Under the pieces are notes generated by a model. The model was not told the origin of the DNA and searched no databases. It saw only the letters and a program-made list of their open reading frames with translations. DNA of 12,287 bases from an uncultured Clostridia bacterium (GTDB taxonomy: Bacteria; Bacillota; Clostridia; Oscillospirales; Acutalibacteraceae), in NCBI GenBank assembly GCA_905236975.1, contig CAJOQU010000068.1, positions 1 to 12,287 on the forward strand. The letters are read 5' to 3'. The translations under genes were made by a program, and so were the position numbers. Positions 1 through 6,077 of this stretch are shown here, piece after piece (position 1 is the stretch's first letter; every line of letters begins with the position of its first letter).

Positions 1-35
1 TGAGCCCGACGAGCTACCAGCTGCTCCACTCCGCG
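1..35 (-). tRNA. initiator tRNA-fMet (5' part, cut by window edge)
   Basis: Read on the minus strand, this is the 5' part of an initiator tRNA: acceptor 5' strand CGCGGAG, D-arm GAGCAGCTGGTAGCTC, then the anticodon stem and loop up to C34-A35 of a CAU anticodon. Three features point to the initiator rather than elongator Met tRNA: C at position 1 (the unpaired 1:72 of bacterial initiators), the GGG run at 29-31 of the anticodon stem, and overall likeness to known bacterial tRNA-fMet. The 3' half lies outside the window. It has its own promoter about 30 bases upstream and is separated from rplA by a terminator, so it is an independent unit. Confidence 0.9.
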
Positions 36-70
36 ATATTGAATTTTGGGTCAAATCTCTTTATATATCT

Positions 71-99
71 ATTATATACGATTCAGACTGATTTTGCAA
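71..99 (-). promoter_or_regulatory. sigma-A promoter of the initiator tRNA gene
   Basis: On the minus strand there is a -35 TTGCAA (94-99), a 17-base spacer and a perfect -10 TATAAT (71-76). Transcription would begin near 64, giving a leader of about 30 bases before the mature tRNA 5' end at 35, typical of tRNA genes. Confidence 0.75.
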
Positions 100-103
100 C
101 CCT

Positions 104-157
104 TTTTTACAGAAAAAACAAAAATAATTTCCGCCGCGCCTGCAAACGCGGCGGAAA
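104..157 (-). terminator. intrinsic terminator after rplA
   Basis: On the minus strand a perfect 11-bp GC-rich stem (TTTCCGCCGCG at 157-147 pairing with CGCGGCGGAAA at 138-128) closes an 8-base loop and is followed by a T-rich tract (127-104). It lies 15 bases after the rplA stop codon and would end the rpmG-secE-nusG-rplK-rplA transcript before the tRNA promoter. Confidence 0.92.
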
Positions 158-172
158 GAAGATCAAAAACCA

Positions 173-868
173 TTACGCGCCGAATTTGGCAACGTTCAGT
201 TTGATGCCGGGGCCCATGGTGGTTGCGATTACGCAGGACTTGATATACTGGCCTTTGGTCGCGGCCGGTTTGGCTTTGACTATGGCACCCATCAACGTGT
301 CGATATTCTCTTGCAGTTTTTCGGGGCCAAAGGAAACCTTGCCGACAGGGCAGTGGATGATGTTGGTTTTATCTAACCGATATTCGATCTTACCGGCTTT
401 GGCGTCGGTCACGGCCTTAGCCACATCCGGCGTAACGGTACCGGCCTTGGGGGACGGCATCAAGCCACGCGGGCCTAAAACTTTACCCAAGCGACCGACC
501 ACACCCATCATATCCGGTGTGGCGATGACCACGTCAAAATCGAGCCAGTTTTCATTTTGAATTTTGGCTACCAACTCCTCGGCGCCCACAAAATCAGCAC
601 CGGCTTCTTTGGCGGCCTCGGCCTTATCGCCCTTGGCGAGAACCAGTGTGCGGACGGTTTTACCTGTACCGTTCGGCAATACGACCGCGCCGCGAACTTG
701 TTGATCGGCGTGACGCGAATCAACGCCCAGGCGAACATGAATTTCTACTGTTTCATCAAATTTGGCTGTGCCGGTTTTCACGGCGATATTGACAGCCTCT
801 TCGACGTCGTAAAACTTACCGGTTTCGATAAGCTTTGCGCTGTCGTTATACTTTTTACCGTGTTTCAT
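173..868 (-). CDS. rplA: 50S ribosomal protein L1
   Basis: The 231-residue product is full length for ribosomal protein L1, which forms the mobile L1 stalk of the large subunit, helps E-site tRNA leave, and in many bacteria represses translation of its own operon. The two-domain L1 sequence is recognisable throughout: the N-terminal KHGKKYNDSAKLI segment, a VEIHVRLGVDSRHADQQVRG stretch near residues 42-60, and the signature GLMPSPKAGTVTPD near 135-148. The ATG start has a strong GGGAGGT site five bases upstream. It is the last gene of the operon, 54 bases after rplK, and a terminator follows. The spacer before it contains a likely L1 target site. rplJ and rplL, often next in line, are absent. 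Confidence 0.97.
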   Translation of the reverse strand: MKHGKKYNDSAKLIETGKFYDVEEAVNIAVKTGTAKFDETVEIHVRLGVDSRHADQQVRGAVVLPNGTGKTVRTLVLAKGDKAEAAKEAGADFVGAEELVAKIQNENWLDFDVVIATPDMMGVVGRLGKVLGPRGLMPSPKAGTVTPDVAKAVTDAKAGKIEYRLDKTNIIHCPVGKVSFGPEKLQENIDTLMGAIVKAKPAATKGQYIKSCVIATTMGPGIKLNVAKFGA

Positions 869-886
869 TATTTACCTCCCATAATA

Positions 887-913
887 GTGGTGAATTCGGA
901 ATTTTCCTCCCAC
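887..913 (-). promoter_or_regulatory. putative L1-binding site in the rplK-rplA spacer
   Basis: The minus strand reads GTGGGAGGAAAA (913-902) and, after a short AT-rich stretch, CACCAC (892-887), so GTGG and CCAC can pair around an asymmetric internal loop with GAGG on its 5' side. This resembles the L1-binding region of 23S rRNA, which from memory carries GGUGGGAGG opposite ACCACC. It lies between the rplK stop and the rplA ribosome binding site, where L1 binding could repress rplA. The assignment rests on sequence resemblance only. Confidence 0.5.
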
Positions 914-922
914 AAGAGAGAA

Positions 923-1348
923 TCAATCGACGACTTCTACACCCATGCTGCGCGCAGTACCGGCGATCATGCTCATAGCGGATTCGATACTGGCTGCGTT
1001 CAGGTCGGGCATTTTGGTTTCTGCGATCTTCTTAATCTGCTCTTTGGTGATTTTGGCAACCTTGGTTTTATTCGGTGTGCCGGATGCACTTTCAATTCCG
1101 CAAGCCTTTTTGATTAAAACGGCTGCGGGCGGCGTTTTGGTGATAAAGCTGAACGAACGATCCGCGTAAACAGTGATAACGACCGGGATGATAAGGCCGA
1201 CATCGTTTTTCGTTCTTTCGTTAAACTCTTTGGTGAACGCCATGATATTGACACCGTGCTGACCGAGAGCAGGGCCGACCGGCGGTGCCGGTGTAGCCTT
1301 TCCTGCAGGGATCTGCAATTTAATGTAACCTGTGATTTTCTGAGCCAT
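923..1348 (-). CDS. rplK: 50S ribosomal protein L11
   Basis: The 141-residue product is a full-length L11, which binds the GTPase-associated region of 23S rRNA, works with elongation factors, and in many bacteria is needed for RelA activation. The N-terminal domain is clear: KLQIPAGKATPAPPVGPALG (residues 10-29) with the proline pair of the hinge region, then HGVNIMAFTKEFNERT. The C-terminal rRNA-binding domain has KTPPAAVLIKKACGI and ends ARSMGVEVVD. The ATG start is preceded by GGAGGT at seven bases. It sits 132 bases downstream of nusG, and that spacer carries two perfect hairpins and a putative L1 target. rplA follows after 54 bases. Confidence 0.97.
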   Translation of the reverse strand: MAQKITGYIKLQIPAGKATPAPPVGPALGQHGVNIMAFTKEFNERTKNDVGLIIPVVITVYADRSFSFITKTPPAAVLIKKACGIESASGTPNKTKVAKITKEQIKKIAETKMPDLNAASIESAMSMIAGTARSMGVEVVD

Positions 1349-1369
1349 TTGTTTGCACCTCCATTATTC

Positions 1370-1444
1370 GTGGTCACAGCGCACTTTTGTGCGCCTGGCG
1401 GAGCAGTCCTATTCTGTTCCTCCCACCGTGGCACTTCCCGTGCC
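1370..1444 (-). promoter_or_regulatory. structured rplK leader with putative L1-binding site
   Basis: In the nusG-rplK spacer the minus strand holds three elements. The first is a perfect 5-bp hairpin (GGCAC loop GTGCC, 1444-1430). The second is GGTGGGAGGAAC (1427-1416) whose GTGG can pair with CCAC at 1373-1370. The third is a perfect 6-bp hairpin GCGCAC-AAAA-GTGCGC (1394-1379) lying inside that long-range pairing. The GTGGGAGG...ACCAC arrangement resembles the L1 site on 23S rRNA, as does the shorter copy before rplA. Repression of L11-L1 synthesis by L1 is well known in bacteria, so this is a plausible autoregulatory site ending just upstream of the rplK ribosome binding site. No convincing promoter was seen in the spacer. 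Confidence 0.55.
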
Positions 1445-1480
1445 GGGGCCATATAATATGCATTGTTGCGTATTACTTAT

Positions 1481-2008
1481 TTAATCTTCGAGTGCGATCT
1501 GATCAAGTTCAAATTCAACCGGCGTTTCCCGGCCGAACATGGAAAGCCCCACATTGACGCTGTTGTTGGCCGTGTCGACCGCGCGCACAATGCCGGAGTA
1601 TCCCTCTAACGGACCGCTGATAATCTTCACATGATCGCCTTCGCGGTAACCCACTTCAACGCTGTGCTTTTCAACGCCGAGAGCGGCAACCTCCTCTAAC
1701 GTGAGGGGGACGGGTTTCGAGGCCGGGCCCACAAAGCCCGTGCAGCCACGGATATTCCGCACCACATACCAACTGTCGTCGGTCACGATCATTTTAATGA
1801 GCACGTAGCCCGGGAAGATTTTCCGTTCTACTTCGCGCTTCTTGTCTTCCTTGATTTCGGTCACGGTCTCGGTAGGAATCTTGATATCCTGTATCAAGTC
1901 CTGCATGCCGCGGCTTTCAACCATGGTGGCAAGGTCGCTTGCTACTTTGTTTTCATAGCCGGAATAGGTATGCACGACATACCATTTGGCTTCTTGTGTT
2001 TCAGACAT
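1481..2008 (-). CDS. nusG: transcription termination/antitermination factor NusG
   Basis: The 175-residue product is a standard-length NusG. It binds the RNA polymerase clamp through its NGN domain and contacts ribosome or Rho partners through its KOW domain. The NGN domain (about residues 7-110) begins with KWYVVHTYSGYENKVASDL and includes the highly conserved RKIFPGYVLIKM (62-73) and VRNIRGCTGFVG (83-94). The KOW domain (about 121-175) begins GDHVKIISGPLEGYSGIV and ends VEFELDQIALED. The ATG start follows a GGGGGA site. It lies 23 bases after secE, in the classic secE-nusG pairing, and its 132-base downstream spacer is the structured leader of rplK. Confidence 0.97.
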   Translation of the reverse strand: MSETQEAKWYVVHTYSGYENKVASDLATMVESRGMQDLIQDIKIPTETVTEIKEDKKREVERKIFPGYVLIKMIVTDDSWYVVRNIRGCTGFVGPASKPVPLTLEEVAALGVEKHSVEVGYREGDHVKIISGPLEGYSGIVRAVDTANNSVNVGLSMFGRETPVEFELDQIALED

Positions 2009-2031
2009 ACACTATCCCCCGATACGCTTTT

Positions 2032-2721
2032 TTACGCGCCTAAAATAAGGTTCAAGAGTTGGCCGAGACCGTAATCGATCAACCAAATCAGAATGCCGAC
2101 CAACAAGCACATGATCAGTACGATCACGGTGTTTTTCACAACATCTTTAAAGCTTGGCCATACGATTTTTTTGACTTCACTCTTATAGTCGCGGAAGAAA
2201 TGGATGATCCGTTTGGGAATGGTCAGTTTGTTGCCCTTCGAGGCCTGAACCTCAAGGTAGTCATCGATCAGCAGATAAGCCGCCGACGCAACGACAAAGA
2301 CAAACAGAACAATTGCGAGGATCAGAACCGAGTGACCATAGGTTGCCGCCGAAACATTGGGCAGGGGACGCGTGTCAAGGAATTTGAACGGATTGCTGAC
2401 CGCAATGACCAGCATGTAAATGGCCGCAACCAACCCCGCAGCCGGGGCAAAATAGCGAACCGTTTTGGAACGAATGGCGGAAATGCTTAAAACAAAAGAC
2501 AGCACTGTCATCCAAAAACAAAACTGGATTTTGGACGAAATAGCCATGTTGTACTCGGTTTCGGCAACGGTGATTTTACTGCCGAAGGCCAACTGCGCGC
2601 CCACCAGGCTGGCGTTATTACCGCCGGTCACAATGGTGGCGAAGTGTGTGAAGAACAAAACAAGAGAGCCCAAAGCCAAGACGATAGCCAAAATTTGACA
2701 AACGCGATTTAAGGTTTTCAT
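2032..2721 (-). CDS. secE: SecE translocase subunit with a fused N-terminal four-helix membrane domain
   Basis: The C-terminal 60 residues (about 170-229) are a typical SecE: an amphipathic helix with FFRDYKSEVKKIVWPS (174-190) followed by one transmembrane helix (about 198-217). SecE clamps the two halves of SecY in the Sec translocon. Gram-positive SecE is usually about 60-90 residues. This protein has 229, with four extra predicted membrane helices near 9-31, 65-83, 91-109 and 129-152, a roughly 33-residue outside loop between the first two, and a basic inside loop (84-89). The positive-inside pattern puts the linker (153-173, lysine-rich) in the cytoplasm, as SecE needs. The ATG has GGAGGGG upstream, 13 bases after rpmG. 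No internal ATG with a ribosome binding site precedes the SecE core, so it appears to be one polypeptide. The extra domain's function is unknown. Confidence 0.93.
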   Translation of the reverse strand: MKTLNRVCQILAIVLALGSLVLFFTHFATIVTGGNNASLVGAQLAFGSKITVAETEYNMAISSKIQFCFWMTVLSFVLSISAIRSKTVRYFAPAAGLVAAIYMLVIAVSNPFKFLDTRPLPNVSAATYGHSVLILAIVLFVFVVASAAYLLIDDYLEVQASKGNKLTIPKRIIHFFRDYKSEVKKIVWPSFKDVVKNTVIVLIMCLLVGILIWLIDYGLGQLLNLILGA

Positions 2722-2734
2722 TCGATTGCCCCTC

Positions 2735-2884
2735 CTATTTTGTTTCCTTGTGTAGGGTGTGCTTTTTACAGAACCTACAATACTTGTTCATTTCAAGCCT
2801 ATCAGGATCGTTTTTCTTGTTTTTCATGGTATTGTAATTGCGCTGCTTGCACTCGCTGCAAGCCAAAGTGATTTTCACTCTCAT
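2735..2884 (-). CDS. rpmG: 50S ribosomal protein L33 (zinc-binding form)
   Basis: The 49-residue product is L33, a small protein near the E site of the large subunit. It retains both CxxC pairs (C9/C12 and C36/C39), marking the zinc-binding form rather than the cysteine-free paralogue made under zinc limitation. The core KITLACSECKQRNY and RLEMNKYCRFCKKHTLHKETK match the family. The reading frame is open for 43 more codons upstream, but the ATG at 2884 is preceded by GGGAGGT at the right distance and gives the normal length. First gene of the operon, followed after 13 bases by secE, with a leader of about 217 bases from the promoter. Confidence 0.95.
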   Translation of the reverse strand: MRVKITLACSECKQRNYNTMKNKKNDPDRLEMNKYCRFCKKHTLHKETK

Positions 2885-3102
2885 AACGGCACCTCCCGCT
2901 TTACGGAAATATTTTTTGCTTTTTACCCGTTTGACAAGCCCGCAGGAAACCAAACGTGAAAAGCAACGCCTCCCTCGGTCACGCGGCGGCAAACTCACAC
3001 CCGCACACAACATACTGTTGCATTGCGGAAAGCACTGCGCAAGATGTGCAAAACCGCGCCAAAACCGGATTCTTTTGCAAAAAAAAAGAACCCTTTAGAG
3101 GT
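2885..3102 (-). promoter_or_regulatory. long untranslated leader of the rpmG operon
   Basis: From the predicted start near 3102 to the rpmG ATG the leader is about 217 bases with no supported gene. Two hairpins are visible on the minus strand. The first is at 3093-3067: GGGTTCTTTT pairs with AAAAGAATCC, 10 bp with one G-U, over a 7-base loop. The second is at 3028-3001: CCGCA, a small internal loop, CAACA, loop GTA, TGTTG, then TGCGG. The rest has no motif I recognise. Neither hairpin is followed by a T-tract that would make it an obvious attenuator. Confidence 0.5.
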
Positions 3103-3154
3103 GGTATCATTATAATATACAGCACCTCTAAAGTCAAGTCTTTTTTTCTTTTTT
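3077..3154 (-). terminator. 11-bp dyad with T-tracts on both sides: candidate bidirectional terminator or operator
   Basis: CTTTAGAGGTG (3093-3103) and CACCTCTAAAG (3123-3133) are a perfect 11-bp inverted repeat with 19 bases between. Read on the minus strand, the second arm is followed by GG, TTC and nine Ts. Read on the plus strand, it is followed by seven bases and then a T-rich run (3141-3154). It could therefore end transcription of mtaB-apgM arriving from the right. It also brackets the -10 box of the rpmG promoter, which sits in the loop, so an operator function is equally possible. Terminator efficiency is uncertain because the stem is AT-containing and the loop long. Confidence 0.5.
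3109..3137 (-). promoter_or_regulatory. sigma-A promoter of the rpmG-secE-nusG-rplK-rplA operon
   Basis: The minus strand carries -35 TTGACT (3137-3132), a 17-base spacer and a perfect -10 TATAAT (3114-3109). Initiation is expected near 3102. It is the strongest promoter match in the window, and it is overlapped by a perfect 11-bp inverted repeat. Confidence 0.85.
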
Positions 3155-3383
3155 CGGAAACTTTTTCAGGAATGGCCGCGATTTCCGCCGAAAAGAAAAT
3201 CGGTCACCTTCCGTTTTTGCGGCAGAAGTCCGACTCCGCACGAAGCGGCGAAGGTCAGGGCAAAGTCAATAAAACAGGCGGGGGGCAGGGGCAATCGGCG
3301 CAGAACCGTTGGGAGCATACCGTATACAACAATGTTCGGCACGTGCTGCAAAGGCGGCACAAATCTTTTTTAACGGTAAGGAT
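3155..3383. other. gene-free stretch between apgM and the rpmG promoter
   Basis: About 230 bases with no supported gene. A 64-codon minus-strand frame starting with GTG at 3360 has no ribosome binding site and no recognisable family. I see no clear terminator immediately after the apgM stop codon; the nearest candidate is the dyad at 3093-3133. Confidence 0.5.
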
Positions 3384-4595
3384 TTATTTTTCCAGCAGCT
3401 TATTCATAATATCCGGCCCGTGTTCGACAAAAATCCCGGCCGCGGCCGCGGTTTTTTCGGTAAAATGCGAAACGCCCGGCAGTGCTTTCCGGCTGTCATA
3501 GATCAAATAGGGCACCGGTTCGGAGGAGTGGGTGCGGGTTTCAAGCGGGGTGGGGTGGTCGGGCATGATCAGAATACGGTAATCATCGCCGCAGGTCTGC
3601 AAATACTCCAACATGGGCGCCAGTGCACGCCGGTCGATGGCCTCGATGGCCTTGACCTTGTTTTGCGCCTCACCGCGGTGACCGCACTCATCGGGCGCCT
3701 CGAAATGCAGGTAAACCAAGTCGGTTCCGTTTTGAAAAGCCCGGATGCCGGCGGCGGCTTTGCCTTCAAAATTGGTATCTAAATAACCGGTGGCGCCCGC
3801 GACCTCAGGGGTAAGAGCGCCCGCGCAGATGCCAATGCCTTTCAGCAGATCGACCGCGCTGACAATACAGGCTGATACGCCGTTTTTCTGTTCAAAGTTT
3901 TGAAGCTGCGGTTTTTTGCCTTCGCCCCACAGCCAAATGGAGTTGGCCTCGTGAAGGCCTTTTGCGCGGCGTGCCAGGTTGACCGGGTGATCTTTTAAAA
4001 GATCATAGCTTTTTTTCATCAGGTCAATCAAGGGCGCGGCGTTTTTATTTTGGCTTAAATAGGAGCCGATGACCCGGCCGCTGATATCGTGCGGCGGGGT
4101 CATGCCGCCAAGGTCGGTGGTGCCGTGATCGACCACCAGGCAATGGCGGTAGCTTACGCCGCCGTAAAAGTGAAAGTGATCGCCGCCAAAGGTCTTTTCC
4201 ACGGTTTGAATGATCGCATGCGCTTCTTCGGTCGAAATATCGCCCGCGCAGTAATCGACCATGGTTTTATCGGCGTAGTTTTCTTCCTCCGATAAGGTCA
4301 CAAGATTGCAGCGCAGCGCCACATCGGTGGGCTGTAAATCCACCCCGATGGATGCGGCCTCCAGCGGGGAACGGCCGGTATAGCAGACGGCGGGGTCATA
4401 CCCCAACACCGAAAGGTTGGCTACATCGCTGCCCGGCTTCAAACCCGGCGCCACGGTACGGCAACAACCGACCTCCGCCTTGGCGGCGAGCGCGTCCATC
4501 AACGGTTTTTGTGCGCATTCCATGGGGGTTTTGCCCGCAAGGGCGGGGTGGGGGGTGTCGGCCATGCCGTCACACAAAACAACAAGATATTTCAT
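3384..4595 (-). CDS. ApgM-type 2,3-bisphosphoglycerate-independent phosphoglycerate mutase or related proposed homoserine kinase
   Basis: The 403-residue product belongs to the archaeal-type phosphoglycerate mutase branch of the alkaline phosphatase superfamily. Metal and catalytic motifs are present: LCDGMAD at 7-13, the nucleophile-type serine in GSDVANLSVLGYDP (S56), FEAPDECGHRGE (298-309), IMPDHPTP (343-350) and the distal histidine in RTHSSEP (H356). A close bacterial subfamily has been proposed, from gene neighbourhoods, to be an alternative homoserine kinase. Sequence by eye cannot separate the two, and no threonine gene is adjacent. The ATG at 4595 is preferred to one four codons earlier because AAAGGA lies 11 bases before it but directly abuts the earlier codon; the shorter form begins MKYLVVLCDGMAD as the family does. 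It lies 56 bases downstream of mtaB with no clear promoter between, so they are probably co-transcribed. Confidence 0.88.
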   Translation of the reverse strand: MKYLVVLCDGMADTPHPALAGKTPMECAQKPLMDALAAKAEVGCCRTVAPGLKPGSDVANLSVLGYDPAVCYTGRSPLEAASIGVDLQPTDVALRCNLVTLSEEENYADKTMVDYCAGDISTEEAHAIIQTVEKTFGGDHFHFYGGVSYRHCLVVDHGTTDLGGMTPPHDISGRVIGSYLSQNKNAAPLIDLMKKSYDLLKDHPVNLARRAKGLHEANSIWLWGEGKKPQLQNFEQKNGVSACIVSAVDLLKGIGICAGALTPEVAGATGYLDTNFEGKAAAGIRAFQNGTDLVYLHFEAPDECGHRGEAQNKVKAIEAIDRRALAPMLEYLQTCGDDYRILIMPDHPTPLETRTHSSEPVPYLIYDSRKALPGVSHFTEKTAAAAGIFVEHGPDIMNKLLEK

Positions 4596-4651
4596 GGGAA
4601 ACAACATCCTTTCAATCAGATAAAGTGAACTTTGTTTAGAAGGGGGGAGGT

Positions 4652-5944
4652 CTATTCATTCAGCAGTTCGCCGATGCAGTACTCGTTTTCGGCCGCGACC
4701 AGCCTGACCGGCAGCAATTCGCCGGTGTGGGCATGATTTGACCGGACACATACCCGCGTGTAATTGGCGGTATAACCCTCGGCAAAGCCATCGCGTGCAC
4801 TTTCAAACAACACCGGCGTGGTTTTGCCGATCTGGGTTTTTAAAAAGGCGGCTTCGCTTTTGGCGGACAGAGCGATCATGCGGCGGCTGCGGTCTGATTT
4901 TTGAGCTTTTGTGACCTGGTTCGACAGACCGTAGGCCACGGTTCCCTGCCGCCGGGAAAAGGCAAAAACATGGGTCTTGGCAAAACCGATCTCACCGGCA
5001 AAGGCAAGGCTTTGAGCAAATTCCTCCTCGGTTTCACCGGCAAAACCGACCATGATATCGGTGGTGATGGCGGCATGGGGAAAGATTGCGCGGATGCGGC
5101 CGACCAGATCTCGGTAAAAGGCGGTATCGTAATGGCGGTTCATGCGGGCAAGGGTGGCGTCACACCCGGACTGGAGGGACAAATGAAACTGCGGGCAAAA
5201 CTTTGGCTGTTCCGCCAAGCGCCGCAGCATATCATCGTGAAGGTGATCCGGCTCCAAAGAGCCAAGACGTACCCGTTTCACGCCTTCCACCGCGCAGACT
5301 TCATCGATCGCGTCGCACAAGGTCACCCCATCGCCTTTACCGTAAGCGGTCAGATTGATGCCCACCAGCACGATCTCGGAAAAACCGGAACGCGCCAGTT
5401 CCTCCGCTTCCTGCCGAATTTGCGCGGTGGGTTTCGAGCGCACGGGCCCTCGCGCCGTGGGAATGATACAGTAGGTGCAAAAGCGTTCGCAGCCGTCTTC
5501 AATTTTAATATAGGCGCGGGTGCGCTCGGCAAAGCGGCGAAGGGGCGGTGTGTTGAACCGTTCGTTTTTCCGGTGCGCCGAGACCTCAAAGACGGGCTCG
5601 CCGTCCAGCGCGAACTGCTCGGTCAGGCGTACGATCCGTGTAAGATCGGTGTTTCCCACAATGATGTCGGCCGCCTGCAATGCCCGGGCACGCTCGGCCG
5701 AGGCCTGCACCATACAGCCGGTCAGTACAAGAATGGCGTCCGGCCGTTCTTTGCGAAAACGGCGCACGGCTTGGCCGGTCTTGCGATCGCTTTCGGCCGT
5801 GACGGTGCAGGAATTGATTACAACGGCATCAAACGGAGCGTGCTCGGACACAACGGTATGCCCCGCCGCCTCAAAGGCTTCACGCAGGGCTTCGGTCTCA
5901 ACCTGATTTACTTTACATCCAAGCGTATAAAACGCGACGTTCAT
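4652..5944 (-). CDS. mtaB: tRNA (N6-threonylcarbamoyladenosine-37) C2-methylthiotransferase MtaB
   Basis: This radical-SAM enzyme adds a methylthio group to t6A at position 37 of ANN-decoding tRNAs, giving ms2t6A. The 430-residue product has the three-domain layout. The N-terminal UPF0004 domain begins MNVAFYTLGCKVNQVETEA, with cluster cysteines C10, C46 and C77. The radical SAM domain has EDGCERFCTYCIIPTARGP, the CxxxCxxC being C152, C156 and C159. The C-terminal TRAM-like domain covers about 365-430. TLGCKVNQ separates MtaB from MiaB and RimO. ATG at 5944 is chosen over an in-frame GTG three codons earlier because it matches the family N-terminus and leaves GGGAG 11 bases upstream. A consensus promoter lies directly upstream. 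A long plus-strand frame covers this gene and is a shadow. Confidence 0.95.
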   Translation of the reverse strand: MNVAFYTLGCKVNQVETEALREAFEAAGHTVVSEHAPFDAVVINSCTVTAESDRKTGQAVRRFRKERPDAILVLTGCMVQASAERARALQAADIIVGNTDLTRIVRLTEQFALDGEPVFEVSAHRKNERFNTPPLRRFAERTRAYIKIEDGCERFCTYCIIPTARGPVRSKPTAQIRQEAEELARSGFSEIVLVGINLTAYGKGDGVTLCDAIDEVCAVEGVKRVRLGSLEPDHLHDDMLRRLAEQPKFCPQFHLSLQSGCDATLARMNRHYDTAFYRDLVGRIRAIFPHAAITTDIMVGFAGETEEEFAQSLAFAGEIGFAKTHVFAFSRRQGTVAYGLSNQVTKAQKSDRSRRMIALSAKSEAAFLKTQIGKTTPVLFESARDGFAEGYTANYTRVCVRSNHAHTGELLPVRLVAAENEYCIGELLNE

Positions 5945-5961
5945 GAGAATCACCGCTCCCT

Positions 5962-5990
5962 ATTATATAAAAATTTTTTATTTTTTGCAA
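5962..5990 (-). promoter_or_regulatory. sigma-A promoter of mtaB
   Basis: The minus strand has -35 TTGCAA (5990-5985), a 17-base A/T-only spacer and -10 TATAAT (5967-5962). Hexamers and spacing are identical to those of the tRNA promoter at 71-99. The expected start is near 5955-5957, leaving a leader of only about 11-13 bases before the ATG at 5944. Confidence 0.8.
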
Positions 5991-6047
5991 GAACATTTAC
6001 AAATAAAAGAATAATTCATAAAAAATCTTTATTTTTTGGAAAGGTTG

Positions 6048-6056
6048 TGTTATAAT
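6048..6056 (+). promoter_or_regulatory. extended -10 promoter of the lipoprotein/two-component operon
   Basis: TGTTATAAT (6048-6056) is a perfect extended -10 element (TGn plus TATAAT). The -35 region at 17 bases (TTTATT, 6028-6033) is poor, which fits an extended -10 promoter. Initiation is expected near 6063. It is divergent from the mtaB promoter across an AT-rich stretch. Confidence 0.6.
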
Positions 6057-6077
6057 CTAAAATGTATTTTTATGTTT

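Noticed and set aside
39..560. 173-codon plus-strand frame over the terminator and rplA
   Set aside because: It translates the terminator hairpin and the antisense of rplA, with no ribosome binding site or family resemblance.
1451..1461. ATATAATATG in the nusG-rplK gap as a promoter -10 box
   Set aside because: No -35 element at 16-18 bases on either strand.
2885..3013. 43-codon N-terminal extension of rpmG
   Set aside because: The inner ATG at 2884 has a strong ribosome binding site and gives the normal L33 length; the extension is basic and unlike L33.
3166..3360. 64-codon minus-strand frame with a GTG start in the apgM-rpmG gap
   Set aside because: No ribosome binding site, no recognisable family, and a composition like untranslated flanking sequence; too weak to call a gene.
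4622..4633. AAAGT-GA-ACTTT inverted repeat between mtaB and apgM
   Set aside because: Only 5 bp with a 2-base centre, too short for an RNA hairpin and unsupported as an operator.
4901..6055. 384-codon plus-strand open frame opposite mtaB
   Set aside because: It is fully antisense to a gene with intact radical-SAM motifs, has no recognisable domain, and runs through the mtaB promoter; it reflects codon bias of the real gene.
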